Positions 17,758 to 27,278 are shown, counted from the first letter of the stretch. The stretch: DNA of 64,000 nt from Cellulophaga algicola DSM 14237 (GCF_000186265.1 NC_014934.1:3782001-3846000); one strand, 5' to 3'. The notes: generated by a model from the letters alone, not told the origin. Program-made: numbers and translations.

Positions 17758-20465
17758 ACAAATCCCATTTTAGTAAGGTGAGCATTTACTTTAGTCTCCA
17801 AGTCTGTTAGGTCTTGGTCTATTTGTGGTAAAGGCGTAGCATAGCGTTCTTCCAGTTCTTTTATGCGGTTGGTAAGGCGTTGGCTAATGTGGTCTATTTC
17901 TCCTTTTATACTTGATTCTATGGTCTGCGTCCATTTATCATCTACTACCAATTGTTTTACTTCTGTTTCGGTAAGTGTTGGGTATTTGGCGTAGAGTTTT
18001 TCGTCCAGTTCTTTTTCAGCAATTTTTATTTTTGCTTTTAAGGCTGTTTCATCTTCTAACAGTTGTAAATATTGGTTTATTATGCCAATCTCTGCAATAT
18101 ATTCTTGTTTTGGATCTTCTTTTGTTTTGGTAGCAATATTCTTGTCAAGAGTGTCTACAATAGTTTTAAGTTCCTTTTTCTTACTTGCTATTTTCTTAGT
18201 AAGATTTAACCATTTGTTCAGTATTTTCTCTTCTTCAGAATTTGGGTCTGCTAAGGCAAGTTGGTTAGTAATTGCTTTCTTGGTAATAGCACCTTTACTG
18301 TTTTTTAAGTGATCTATGACATCATTGGCATTTAGTTCTGAAAGCTGGTTGCTTATTTGCTCTAACTCTTCTTTGAAACCTTCATTTTTAGTATAAATGG
18401 AAGGGAAATATTTTTCTAAAGCAAGCTCCATAAATTCAGATAGATTTTCTAATGCTTCTGCTTTTTTACTTACTTCAAATAAGGCATTGCCTTCTGCATT
18501 GTATTCTTCTTCTAATGCAGTTCTTGTACTTATGGCATTTTCTTTTTCAGTTTCTAAGATTTCTAGCCCTTTTTTCTCTGTTTCAAAATACTTGTTTATG
18601 ACTAATTCTTTTGGTACCAAGTCGCAAGTCCAACCTTTGTCTACCATTTTTTTCTTGGCGTTTTCTTTATAAATACGATAGGTTTCTGCTACCCAGCCAT
18701 CTGCCGAAACAATATAGCAATCGTCTTGCATAGTTTCGTTCCAGTAAGACAGTAGTAGTTGATACACATTGTATTTGTCTATTAATGCTTTTTTGTGATA
18801 AGTTTGTAAAAGGTCTTCTGCTAGATTAGCAATTACTTGTTTGGGTTTATTGCCTTTGTCAAGTGCTTTTAATACGGTAGTGTTTTTCTGTTTCCAACCA
18901 TTAAAAAGACTATCCATTTGGGTTATAAACCTTTCAAACTCTGGGTGCGAATATATTTCGTCTTTTATCTGTTCGTTTTCAATAGTAAGATTTGAGTATT
19001 TATCGTTTATTTTTTCAAACAATGATTTTCTAAGTGTTGGGTACACTTCCCAAAAGTTAGATAAGTCGTCAATGTCCGCTATTGGAATTCCGCCTTTTAA
19101 ATGGGCTTCAATATCTTGTATATCTTCTTTTTCTTGGTTGTCTATATATCTTGGAATATTAAGATTGTATTCGTTTTTGGAAATGTCTTCAATAGAAACC
19201 ATACGGCTAAACCCTTTTACCTCTTTTTGTGCAGCAAACACATCTGTAATTCTACGAATGTCTTGTTCACGTAATCGATTTTTATTTCCGTCTTTTATAA
19301 AACCTTTACCTGCATCAATCATAAAAATTCCTTTACGATTGGCAGCATTTTCTTTGTCTATAAAAATAATAGCAGCAGGTATTCCAGTACCATAAAACAA
19401 ATTGGCAGGCAAGCCAATAATACCTTTTATAAAACCTTTTTTAATTAAATTGGTTCTTATTTCGGATTCTGCATTCCCTCTAAACAAAACTCCGTGTGGT
19501 AGTATAATTGCTCCTTTTCCGTTCCGTTTTAAAGAACGAACAATGTGCAGTAAAAAAGCATAATCTCCATTTTTTGAAGGAGGAATACCATAATCTGCAA
19601 AACGATTGTACTTATCGTCTGGCAAGGTTAATCCGTTACTCCATCTTTTATCACTAAAAGGAGGATTGGCAACTACAAAATCGAATGTTTTTAAGTTTGC
19701 TTCCAATTTTGGGTCTTCAAAAAGTGGTTTAGATAGCGTGTTTCCTTGTTTTATTTCAGCAGTGGGATTGTCGTGTAAAATCATATTCATACGAGCCAAA
19801 CCTGCCGTAGTAGCATCTTTTTCTTGTCCGTAAAGTGTTACCTTAGATTTTGCTTCTGTTCCCACTTTTAGCAATAAAGAACCTGAACCACAAGTAGGGT
19901 CATAAACGGTAATATCTGAATTGGTATCTACATTATTTATTCCAATGATACTTGCCATTGTTCTACTTACTTCAGAAGGTGTATAAAATTGACCTTTACT
20001 TTTTCCACTTTGCGTAGCAAAATGACGCATTAAAAATTCGTAGGCATCTCCTAAAATATCATCACCATCTGCTTTGTTTTTACTAAAGTCCAAAGCAGGA
20101 TTTTCAAAAATGCCTATCAATGCATCTAAGGTGTCAATCATTTCCTTATCACTCCCTAATTTTGTAGGGTCATTGAAATCAGGGAATTTCGCCAAATTAT
20201 TGGCTGCTGCAATTGGTGCTAATATTTTTTTATTGATTTGGTCGCCAATATCAGTTGATCCTTTTAAAGCCGTCATATCGGCAAAACTTGAACCTTTAGG
20301 AATTGTAATTGGTGCGTAGGGTTGTCCTGCCCATTTATCGCTAATGTATTTTATAAATAGCATTACCAATACGTAATCTTTGTATTGACTTGCGTCCATA
20401 CTTCCTCTTAGTGCATCACAACTTTCCCAAAGGCTGCTGTATAATTCCGATTTTTTTATTGCCAT
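17748..20465 (-). CDS. hsdM: Type I restriction enzyme methyltransferase subunit (long form)
   Basis: 905 residues. N-terminal HsdM domain (SSLWESCDALRGSMDASQYKDYVLVMLFIKYISDKW), then N6-adenine methyltransferase motifs: DPTCGSGSLLLKV for AdoMet and NPPFSDKRW as the catalytic NPPF. Family members are often about 500-550 residues. Here a C-terminal extension of some 350 residues carries long coiled coils (KKGLEILETEKENAISTRTALEEEYN and following). Produces N6-methyladenine on host DNA and forms the M2S core. Confidence 0.94.
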   Translation of the reverse strand: MAIKKSELYSSLWESCDALRGSMDASQYKDYVLVMLFIKYISDKWAGQPYAPITIPKGSSFADMTALKGSTDIGDQINKKILAPIAAANNLAKFPDFNDPTKLGSDKEMIDTLDALIGIFENPALDFSKNKADGDDILGDAYEFLMRHFATQSGKSKGQFYTPSEVSRTMASIIGINNVDTNSDITVYDPTCGSGSLLLKVGTEAKSKVTLYGQEKDATTAGLARMNMILHDNPTAEIKQGNTLSKPLFEDPKLEANLKTFDFVVANPPFSDKRWSNGLTLPDDKYNRFADYGIPPSKNGDYAFLLHIVRSLKRNGKGAIILPHGVLFRGNAESEIRTNLIKKGFIKGIIGLPANLFYGTGIPAAIIFIDKENAANRKGIFMIDAGKGFIKDGNKNRLREQDIRRITDVFAAQKEVKGFSRMVSIEDISKNEYNLNIPRYIDNQEKEDIQDIEAHLKGGIPIADIDDLSNFWEVYPTLRKSLFEKINDKYSNLTIENEQIKDEIYSHPEFERFITQMDSLFNGWKQKNTTVLKALDKGNKPKQVIANLAEDLLQTYHKKALIDKYNVYQLLLSYWNETMQDDCYIVSADGWVAETYRIYKENAKKKMVDKGWTCDLVPKELVINKYFETEKKGLEILETEKENAISTRTALEEEYNAEGNALFEVSKKAEALENLSEFMELALEKYFPSIYTKNEGFKEELEQISNQLSELNANDVIDHLKNSKGAITKKAITNQLALADPNSEEEKILNKWLNLTKKIASKKKELKTIVDTLDKNIATKTKEDPKQEYIAEIGIINQYLQLLEDETALKAKIKIAEKELDEKLYAKYPTLTETEVKQLVVDDKWTQTIESSIKGEIDHISQRLTNRIKELEERYATPLPQIDQDLTDLETKVNAHLTKMGFVWN

Positions 20466-20468
20466 TTA

Positions 20469-20669
20469 TTATTTTTTTATATCTCGTTTTTCAATTAATT
20501 CTTTTGCTTCCATATTTAATATTTCAGCTATCTTAAAAAGTACTTCAATACTCGGTTGTCTTTTGTTACGAGCATATTCATTAATCGTATTATAGCTTTT
20601 GCCCATTTTGTCGGCAAGCCAAGTTTGACTAATTCCTTTGTCTTTAAGAACTTCCTTTATTCGGTTCAT
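20469..20669 (-). CDS. Small XRE-type regulator of the R-M operon
   Basis: 66 residues, nearly all a Cro/CI helix-turn-helix (MNRIKEVLKDKGISQTWLADKMGKSYNTINEYARNKRQPSIEVLFKIAEILNM). It begins the operon, 3 bp upstream of hsdM. A likely role is timing of restriction versus methylation after entry into a new host, as controller proteins do; inference from size and position. Confidence 0.9.
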   Translation of the reverse strand: MNRIKEVLKDKGISQTWLADKMGKSYNTINEYARNKRQPSIEVLFKIAEILNMEAKELIEKRDIKK

Positions 20670-20766
20670 TTAAACCATTTTTTAATTAAGCCACTAATCT
20701 AATAAAATCCATTGAAATATAGTGAGTTTTATCCCTGTATATTATTGGGTGGCGGTGGGGAAGGGC

Positions 20767-20825
20767 AAGCTCTTTTTATTTTGTGAGGCACGAGCAAAAT
20801 GAAATGTGCTTGACCGTGCGGTGGG
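20767..20825. repeat. Hairpin repeat at 5' flank of restriction operon (copy 2)
   Basis: Direct repeat of 12705-12763, with the loop TGAGGCACGAG conserved and the stem arms changed in a pairing-preserving way. Together the two copies bracket the five-gene restriction operon inside the cassette ends. Confidence 0.7.
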
Positions 20826-20851
20826 TTTTTCTTTTTTTTCAGCTTGCACCT

Positions 20852-21050
20852 AACGATATAGCTATGAGCAGTGCGGAAGCAAACTTGCGCTTAACTTCCC
20901 TTTAATCACTTAGCCAAAGCATTTTATTTGCGTTTAATTTTATTTCGTTCTAAATGTCGAATCAAACTGATTTGGCGACATAGTAAATATACACAAACGA
21001 TTTAATTAAACACCATACCTCCGCATTGCTTATAGGTTTTGTTACCACAC
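20852..21050. repeat. attC-like site F (long class)
   Basis: AACG 20852-20855. Arms GCTATGAGCAGTGCGGA and TCCGCATTGCTTATAGG. R'' GTTACCACAC (21041-21050) pairs with GTGTGGTAAC at 21679-21688. Belongs to the gene-less cassette, copy 1. Confidence 0.88.
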
Positions 21051-21685
21051 GTTTTTATGCTAACGTACGACTACATAACGCTTTTCCGCTTTTATTTAGG
21101 GTAAAGATTGGCGATTGCTATTTAGTTTTGAGTGTAAAATCTTTTGCGCATAAACAAGCTAAAATCCGCCCGTAAGAGTTGCGTTTGAGTAAGAGTTTCG
21201 GATTCGTTAAACTAGCTAAATTCCTTTTGAAGTATAGGCTTAAATTCCGTAGAAATCTGCTAAAAATAGATGTTCAAATTAAGGGGTAGGGAGTAACTTG
21301 TTCATTCTGTGCTTAAACGCTTCTCGCTTGCACGACTTTCTCAAGTTACTCCTTTCCAAGGTAATATGAAAATAAATTTGTTGTAGTGTATTGATTATTA
21401 GTTTATTGCAATTTTTGGTAAGATTTGAATACTTGTTTATTCATTTTTTTCTTGATAAAAAAACGAACCAAAAAAATCAAGGCTTGACCCTTCGGATATA
21501 TTTCACATCCTTATTCGCTAAATCAAATGAACTCGCTATCGCTCAAACAGCATTTGATTCTTAACGCTCTTTTCGGTGGAAATATGAATCCTGCCAGGGA
21601 TCTAGGCCACAAAACGTCAACAGTATAATTTTTATACAGCTCACTTAGCATAAGCACTGTAAAACAATTATAGGTAATGTGTGGT
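21051..21685 (-). ncRNA. Gene-less cassette body, copy 1 (possible structured RNA or promoter cassette)
   Basis: About 635 bp with no credible ORF on either strand. It contains several stems: GGAGTAACTTG/CAAGTTACTCC about 42 nt apart (near 21290-21355); ATCAAATG/CATTTGAT (near 21525-21560), nested in a longer GGATATATTTC/GAAATATGAATCC pairing; and CTTGAT/ATCAAG around a T-rich loop. The same unit recurs at 28437-29071 and 31059-31693 with no difference seen by eye. The transcript and strand are assumptions; a mobile promoter or a recombination spacer would fit equally. Confidence 0.4.
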
Positions 21686-21815
21686 AACGTTTATGTATAA
21701 GAATAGTTGCGGGTTTGTATGCGAGGATTTTCCGCAGGAAAATCAGACGTTACAAACACGCAACGACCTTTGGTTAAGCACTAAACCGCAATTATTTTTA
21801 TACGGTGTTAGCATT
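21686..21815. repeat. attC-like site G (short class)
   Basis: AACG 21686-21689. Arms GTATAAGAATAGTTGCGG and CCGCAATTATTTTTATAC. Inner hairpin GGATTTTCCGCAGGAAAATC. R'' GTTAGCATT (21807-21815) pairs with AATGCTAAC at 22365-22373. Differs from site N by only about three internal bases although the attached genes are unrelated. Confidence 0.86.
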
Positions 21816-21817
21816 AG

Positions 21818-22306
21818 TTACTTCGGTATGTTTTTCAGTTTATACAATCTTCTAACATTCTTAAATGTTCTTATTGGTAACATAAAAACTCCTATCATAC
21901 TTGAAAGCCATAACTTTATACCAAAGTAAATTAACCAACCAATAATTGGTAAAAATAAAAAGACACTTGGTGTAATTCCGGTCAATGTTTTCCAACCTGC
22001 AATTAAACTCGAAAAACCATATATTAACATTATTGCCATAAGTATTTGTTCTAAAGTTCCCATTTGCATTTCGGGACTTGTCGAATTAACAAAGTTTTTC
22101 ATAATGAAAAATGTCGCAATTATGCTGAAACCAAATGTCATAAATAGTTCCTTATAAATTTTACTTTTCTCACTTCCTTTTCTACCTGTATTGCATTGGC
22201 TACAAATCGGAATACTATATTTCGAAGCGCATACAGAGCACAATCCCTTTTGACAGTCTTGACAAACTCCAACTGCAATTAATTCGTGATGATTAAAACA
22301 ATTCAT
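21818..22306 (-). CDS. B-box-type zinc-finger membrane protein
   Basis: 162 residues. N-terminal treble-clef/B-box-like zinc motif (CFNHHELIAVGVCQDCQKGLCSVCASKYSIPICSQC), then about three to four membrane helices (FGFSIIATFFIM, ILMAIMLIYGFSSLIAG, VFLFLPIIGWLIYFGIKLWL). Such small proteins are common but uncharacterised in Bacteroidota. Only gene of its cassette; the stop lies within a few bases of the R'' box. Confidence 0.78.
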   Translation of the reverse strand: MNCFNHHELIAVGVCQDCQKGLCSVCASKYSIPICSQCNTGRKGSEKSKIYKELFMTFGFSIIATFFIMKNFVNSTSPEMQMGTLEQILMAIMLIYGFSSLIAGWKTLTGITPSVFLFLPIIGWLIYFGIKLWLSSMIGVFMLPIRTFKNVRRLYKLKNIPK

Positions 22307-22370
22307 TCTTTTCCTAAATTCTTTTTTTATTCAATATCAACTTCCGCAATATTGGTTTTTAATTAATGCT

Positions 22371-22568
22371 AACGTCTCAGTATATGAAAAGTAGTGCTGA
22401 AAATAAGCTGTTACTTTTCGGAATATACACAAGCCGAATTTTTAAATTTTACTAATTATTTTATTTTTGGGGATTTGTCAAATTTAAAAATTTGGCGACT
22501 TTCCAAAAATGCATAAACCATTGTTTTAGCAACCACTTGCGCTATTTTTTATATACATTGTTGTACAC
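22371..22568. repeat. attC-like site H (long class)
   Basis: AACG 22371-22374. Arms AGTATATGAAAAGTAGTGC and GCGCTATTTTTTATATAC. Inner stem GAATTTTTAAATTTTAC with CAAATTTAAAAATTTGGCG. R'' GTTGTACAC (22560-22568) pairs with GTGTACAAC at 23178-23186. Confidence 0.85.
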
Positions 22569-22573
22569 AGTAC

Positions 22574-23164
22574 TTATTCCCAGAGTTCAATCAATTCTGA
22601 TAATCCTATTTTTATTCCGTCAAAATATTCTCCATTTTTGAATTCAGGAATTATAGTTTCATCAATCACTTTTTTACATTTTTCATCAGTCAATATTTTT
22701 TCCGTACCAAATCCAGTCGTAATGCGTAATTCTCTTAGGTTTTTACTGAACAATATCAAAAGTCCATTATCCGACTCTGGATTTCCGATTCCCCATTCGT
22801 TTGCTAAATCTGTTGAGTAATCTTTAATATTATCATACGGTTCAATAGAATGCACAGAAACAATTGCAATTTCGCGTGTTGTTTTCTCTTCGTATTGTGC
22901 AATTATTTTAGTCAGTTTTGAAATTTGGTTATCATTAAAAACATTTTCATAATCTGAAACAGAACCTATCGGAAATGGGAAGTTACCGATACTGTCTAAA
23001 ACTAATTCAGAGGATTTTGTTTCAGAGTATTCTTTTTCGTGTTCAGTCCAAACCTTTTTAGCTTGATAAGCAGCTAATGGAACAGCAATAAAATTTGGCA
23101 AAATAAAAGCTAGGAAAACGTATAAAATTCCGATTGAACCAACGATTATTAATGCTTTTTTCAT
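22574..23164 (-). CDS. TPM-domain protein, membrane-anchored
   Basis: 196 residues from ATG 23164 (MKKALIIVGSIGILYVFLAFILP); an upstream TTG in the cassette end is less likely. One N-terminal membrane helix, then a TPM domain: VFNDNQISKLTKIIAQYEEKTTREIAIVSVHS ... NEWGIGNPESDNGLLILFSKNLRELRITTGFG. TPM proteins (YgcG type) are extracytoplasmic, some with phosphatase activity or photosystem and membrane repair roles; the function here is unknown. Single-gene cassette. Confidence 0.85.
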   Translation of the reverse strand: MKKALIIVGSIGILYVFLAFILPNFIAVPLAAYQAKKVWTEHEKEYSETKSSELVLDSIGNFPFPIGSVSDYENVFNDNQISKLTKIIAQYEEKTTREIAIVSVHSIEPYDNIKDYSTDLANEWGIGNPESDNGLLILFSKNLRELRITTGFGTEKILTDEKCKKVIDETIIPEFKNGEYFDGIKIGLSELIELWE

Positions 23165-23183
23165 TTTTTCGGGTATTGTGTAC

Positions 23184-23313
23184 AACGTTTCGTGTATGAG
23201 CAGTGGCGTGGTTCGTCACGGACAGTTGCAAACAGGTACTTGCCATTGGAAATTCCGCAGGAATTTCCAAGTAGGCGAGGACAAGCCATTGCTTATACAC
23301 ATTGTTGTGGTGC
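23184..23313. repeat. attC-like site I (short class)
   Basis: AACG 23184-23187. Arms GTGTATGAGCAGTGGC and GCCATTGCTTATACAC. Inner hairpin GGAAATTCCGCAGGAATTTCC. R'' GTTGTGGTGC (23304-23313) pairs with GCACCACAAC at 23945-23954. Confidence 0.86.
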
Positions 23314-23329
23314 GTATTTTTTTACGTTT

Positions 23330-23914
23330 TTAGTCAGATATATTTTCGTAAATCAATATGTTTTCTGCTTTTAAAATTGATATTCGATGATATGTTGGTG
23401 TGTATCCTCTTTCATTTGGTTTATAATATTCATAGATATATTCTCTTTCAGTTTGGTAATTAGCTGTAAATTCTTCGTCATTGTTACTGTCGGAATACCT
23501 TGGTTTATCAACTCTAATGTCAATTGGTTTATCTACGAGATGTTGATAGTTTTCAGCGTTTATAATTTTATTCGTGATTCTTAAGTTGTCGGATTCAGAT
23601 ATTGTTAACTCAAACCGGTGATAAAAGTCTTTAATTCCAGTAAACTCATTAGAGTTCAATTCAAAGTTGTCTTTAAGTTCAATATTATGTTCAGCTATTA
23701 ATTCTTTTGCGTCTGACTTGAAAAAGAGTTCATCTTCAAAAACAACCGAAAGTATAAAAGTCAGAACCGCAATTGACAAAATTCCCACAATCCATTTTCC
23801 TAATTTTCTTTTCCCAAAACGTTTAGGAATCCAATATCCGAGGTAAATCAATCCGATTGTGAGTCCGATAATCAGAAGTATGATTAAAATCCAAAATATC
23901 AAAAAAGAATCCAT
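23330..23914 (-). CDS. Hypothetical membrane protein
   Basis: 194 residues. Two N-terminal membrane helices (FLIFWILIILLIIGLTIGLIYLGYWI and WIVGILSIAVLTFILSVVF) separated by a basic PKRFGKRK linker, then an extracytoplasmic domain of about 130 residues with many Asn, Glu and Tyr (ELNSNEFTGIKDFYHRFELTISESDNLRI). No family recognised. Single-gene cassette; the stop lies about 17 bp past the R'' box. Confidence 0.72.
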   Translation of the reverse strand: MDSFLIFWILIILLIIGLTIGLIYLGYWIPKRFGKRKLGKWIVGILSIAVLTFILSVVFEDELFFKSDAKELIAEHNIELKDNFELNSNEFTGIKDFYHRFELTISESDNLRITNKIINAENYQHLVDKPIDIRVDKPRYSDSNNDEEFTANYQTEREYIYEYYKPNERGYTPTYHRISILKAENILIYENISD

Positions 23915-23951
23915 TTTAATTTAATCGTTTCGTTTTTTTTATATGCACCAC

Positions 23952-24082
23952 AACGTTTGGTGTATGATTAGTTGCGTTGGCTAGTAACTAAATTAGTAAA
24001 AGAAAACGAACCAGAGGGAATTCCGAAGGAATTTCCAAGTAGGCAAGAACCAAGCAATTAATTATACACGGTGTTATCTCTT
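23952..24082. repeat. attC-like site J (short class)
   Basis: AACG 23952-23955. Arms GTGTATGATTAGTTGC and GCAATTAATTATACAC. Inner hairpin GGGAATTCCGAAGGAATTTCC. R'' GTTATCTCTT (24073-24082) pairs with AAGAGATAAC at 27420-27429. Confidence 0.86.
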
Positions 24083-24116
24083 GTTTTTTCCGCTCGATTT
24101 CCCATTATTAGACAAT

Positions 24117-24935
24117 TCAGAGCTTTCTAAATTCAATACTTTTTGTTTTAAAATACTCCCAAATTTCGAATGGGTTTCTATTCTCGGATAGTTTAGAGAA
24201 ATCGGATTGTCCCTCGCAATACTCAAAAAATAGTTTTATATTTTCTTTAGGTATATTAAATTCATCGGATAATGTTTGTTCCGAGTAAATATTCCTAATT
24301 TCATTCGTGATTTTCAATTCTTTGTCATCCGCAACTCTTTCTCGCATATTTCTAGTTCGACCAGATACTCTGTTGATTATTTTATGTAGGTTAATTATTA
24401 AGGTCGGACGATAAATATAGATACTGTCTTTTTGATAAAAGTATACCCATTTTCCATAATCAGTATGTGCTAATCGACGTTCATTTTGGGTTAAAGTTTT
24501 AACATCTGCGTTAGGTAAACCTAAAGATGATGCGGTAACAACTGGTTTTAATTCAATGCTCTTAACATCGGAAGCCAAATTTCCAGACAATTTATACGGT
24601 GAAATTGTTACTTCGTCTAATTCTATAACATTTTCTTTAAGTTCAATTGTTATTTTCTTTTGATTAAATACTGAATCATTAACTATTACTTTTTTAGAAA
24701 TAAATTGAAATGCTCTTAATTGTAAGGTGTCATTTAGCTTGACTTCAATAACGAAACCTCCTTTGTAATCAGTAATGGTCGTTTTACTTGAATTTAAATT
24801 GATAACCAAAATGTCAGAGATTTCATTTTCTGAGTTTAATACTTGACCTTTTAAAGAAATTTCTTTTTGGCTATAAGTATTAACTGAAATTAAAAACAGA
24901 ACGGTTACCGATATAAATTTTAAAAGTGAATTCAT
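24117..24935 (-). CDS. Carboxypeptidase-regulatory-like domain protein
   Basis: 272 residues with signal peptide MNSLLKFISVTVLFLISVNTYSQ. Next is a CarboxypepD_reg-like beta-sandwich (EISLKGQVLNSENEISDILVINLNSSKTTITDYKGGFVIEVKLNDTL) ending in the ELDEVTISPYKLSG segment that links such domains to TonB-dependent receptors. No barrel follows. Periplasmic or outer-membrane-associated. It is the last gene of a three-gene cassette and abuts the serine hydrolase gene. Confidence 0.8.
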   Translation of the reverse strand: MNSLLKFISVTVLFLISVNTYSQKEISLKGQVLNSENEISDILVINLNSSKTTITDYKGGFVIEVKLNDTLQLRAFQFISKKVIVNDSVFNQKKITIELKENVIELDEVTISPYKLSGNLASDVKSIELKPVVTASSLGLPNADVKTLTQNERRLAHTDYGKWVYFYQKDSIYIYRPTLIINLHKIINRVSGRTRNMRERVADDKELKITNEIRNIYSEQTLSDEFNIPKENIKLFFEYCEGQSDFSKLSENRNPFEIWEYFKTKSIEFRKL

Positions 24936-26024
24936 TTACGGTAAGGTGTATTCTAATCCTGAATAAATACTTAAGATTCCAATTGCAACATCATTAGCAG
25001 GCATTGAAACACCGTTAAGAATAAAAGATACTGTTACATTATCATCTGGGAAGTGTTCCGCATAAGATTGAAAACCGTCTATTAGACCAGTATGACCTAA
25101 TGCTGTTTTCTGATAAAATGGAATTGGAATCAAACCAATACCAAAACCATCAACTACAACTTGCATTGTTTGTAATGAATTTTGAGATACTACATTACCA
25201 TCAAAAAGTTCTTGATAAAATGTATTTAAATCTTCTGGGTTAGAAACTATTGAGCCTGTAGCGTGTACAAGCGTAATATTTGTTTCAATTGCTAAAACCC
25301 AATCATTAGATTCGGGATTATAGGATAGAGCCTCGTTATTTGTTGTTTCTATAATTCCTCCATTATATGTATTTGTTAAACCTAAAGGAATGGTTATTCT
25401 ATCTCTCAAAGCATCTGAAAATGATTTTTGGTCAATATTTTCAATAATAAAGCCCAAAAGGGCATAATTCGTATTTGAATAAAGTGCTTGTTCATTAGGT
25501 TCAAAAACTGTCCCATTTTCGATAAATAAGTCAATAAGTTGCTGTTGTGTAGCTGGTTGTGTCAACACATCGACTCCATATTCTTCAAGTGTATAATTAT
25601 AAAGTCCACTTCGATGTCTCAACAAATTTTCTATTGTTATTATATCTGAATTTGGTAATTCTGGAAAGAAATTATCCAGCGTTGTAGATAAAGTCAAACT
25701 ATTTTCATCAATCATTTGCATAATCATTGATGCAGTAAAAGTTTTAGTTATTGAAGCAATTCGATATTTAGTTTGTGCTGTTGAAGAAACACTATTTGCA
25801 ATATCAGCTTGACCAAATGAATTTTGATAATCTAATTGTCCATCTTTGAAAATAGCCACACTACCCATTCCAAGATTTTCTTGTTCAAGTATTGAAAAAA
25901 AAGTATCCATTTTATTGCGGTCAAAATTTTTGCCTAATTCAAAACTTTCGTTCGTGTCGTTCGAACAACTTACCAGAGAACAAATGATGAATAAGTTCAA
26001 AATGCATAATTTAATTGTTTTCAT
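24936..26024 (-). CDS. Serine hydrolase, class C beta-lactamase/DD-peptidase family, lipoprotein
   Basis: 362 residues from ATG 26024 (MKTIKLCILNLFIICSLVSCSND), lipobox LVSC; the ORF is open further upstream without a better start. Catalytic motifs are in order: SITK (SxxK), YSN (YxN) in QALYSNTNYALLG, and HTG in TALGHTGLIDG. Beta-lactamase-superfamily members of this kind are usually esterases or peptidases; resistance activity is not implied. A possible -7 box (TACTTTTG on minus, 26080-26087) lies upstream. Middle gene of a three-gene cassette. Confidence 0.88.
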   Translation of the reverse strand: MKTIKLCILNLFIICSLVSCSNDTNESFELGKNFDRNKMDTFFSILEQENLGMGSVAIFKDGQLDYQNSFGQADIANSVSSTAQTKYRIASITKTFTASMIMQMIDENSLTLSTTLDNFFPELPNSDIITIENLLRHRSGLYNYTLEEYGVDVLTQPATQQQLIDLFIENGTVFEPNEQALYSNTNYALLGFIIENIDQKSFSDALRDRITIPLGLTNTYNGGIIETTNNEALSYNPESNDWVLAIETNITLVHATGSIVSNPEDLNTFYQELFDGNVVSQNSLQTMQVVVDGFGIGLIPIPFYQKTALGHTGLIDGFQSYAEHFPDDNVTVSFILNGVSMPANDVAIGILSIYSGLEYTLP

Positions 26025-26141
26025 AGTATTTTTTAAAATTAAGAGATAGATTGTTTTTGTGTTTGGTCTAATTAACAATCAAAAGTAAATAAAATCGAAC
26101 TTTGTAAGGTTTCAATATCTTAAAATTGAATAAATCGGCAC

Positions 26142-27278
26142 TTACTTTTGACTTTTACGATACTCTTTTGGGGTCATTCCTGTAATTTTCTTAAACGCTT
26201 TATAAAAGGTAGTTTTTGAAGTGAAACCTGATTCTAATCCTATCGCTAAAAGGCTGTAGTTTTCAAATTTTGAATCTGAAATCATTTTCTTAACAGCTTC
26301 TACACGATATCGATTTATGTAATTTGTAAAATTTCCTTCTGTTATTGAATTCACAAGTTGAGAAACATAGCCTGCACTTATTCCTAATTTTATAGCAATT
26401 TTCTCTCTGCTTAATGTATTATCTCTATAAATTTGATGGCTTTTACAAAGAACTTCGAGTTTTTTATAATAGGGATTATCTATTGTAAAGGCTTCCTTCT
26501 TATCGTTTTTTTTATTAGGAATGTCAGTAGGAACATTGTTGTAAGGAACTAAAAAATCATTATTTAGTAATGTATTTATTCCTGCTTTGTCTTTGGCAAG
26601 TTTATATTTATAGATTCCAATGTAAGCTGTCCAATGAATTAGAAATGTTGCAAATAATGCAATGATTTTCATAAAAAAGGAAATGTCGTATTGTAAAAAT
26701 AAAAAGACGATTATGGCGATTACCCAAGAGAATAAGAGTGTAAAAACAATTGACCATAAGAAAGTTAGCAATTGTTTTTCCTGTTTTTCTTTTGAGAATT
26801 TTATGAAGCTATAGGTATAAATTAAAATTGCAGGTATGAATATTACTGCTAAAAAAAGTTCTATTTGGTATAGAACCTCAAATAATCTTATACCTGAATT
26901 TGGAATGTCATAAATACCTGCAACAACATCAAGGTCATTAATAATACCGATAATGGCTGAATACCCAATTGGAAGAAACATCCACCACAATTTTTTAGAA
27001 TTTTTTATGGGATGATTTACTTTATTTACAACAAACAAGAAAATAAAAACTGGAAAAATAAATGCCCATTCTATATCATCAAAAAATCGTAGAAGTGGAA
27101 TAGTATTATAAGCTTCAGTAATTTCGAAAACAAGATTTAATAATAGTAATGATAGTGTGAAAATTGCATAAGCTAAATATTTATTTGCTACTCCTTTAAA
27201 TAAAGGTGATTTCAAAATAATTATGCTTAAAATTATTCCTTGAAAAATAGCAATATTTAAAAGTGTTATATAAATCAA
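26142..27278 (-). CDS. AraC-family regulator with N-terminal membrane domain
   Basis: 378 residues. Residues 1-220 hold about seven membrane helices and the last 100 are an AraC DNA-binding domain (LSREKIAIKLGISAGYVSQLVNSITEGNFTNYINRYRVEAVKKM ... GFTSKTTFYKAFKKITGMTPKEYRK). This membrane-AraC architecture is frequent in Flavobacteria. It probably senses an envelope signal and controls the two downstream cassette genes. No ATG fits; the frame opens with TTG at 27278. Confidence 0.85.
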   Translation of the reverse strand: MIYITLLNIAIFQGIILSIIILKSPLFKGVANKYLAYAIFTLSLLLLNLVFEITEAYNTIPLLRFFDDIEWAFIFPVFIFLFVVNKVNHPIKNSKKLWWMFLPIGYSAIIGIINDLDVVAGIYDIPNSGIRLFEVLYQIELFLAVIFIPAILIYTYSFIKFSKEKQEKQLLTFLWSIVFTLLFSWVIAIIVFLFLQYDISFFMKIIALFATFLIHWTAYIGIYKYKLAKDKAGINTLLNNDFLVPYNNVPTDIPNKKNDKKEAFTIDNPYYKKLEVLCKSHQIYRDNTLSREKIAIKLGISAGYVSQLVNSITEGNFTNYINRYRVEAVKKMISDSKFENYSLLAIGLESGFTSKTTFYKAFKKITGMTPKEYRKSQK

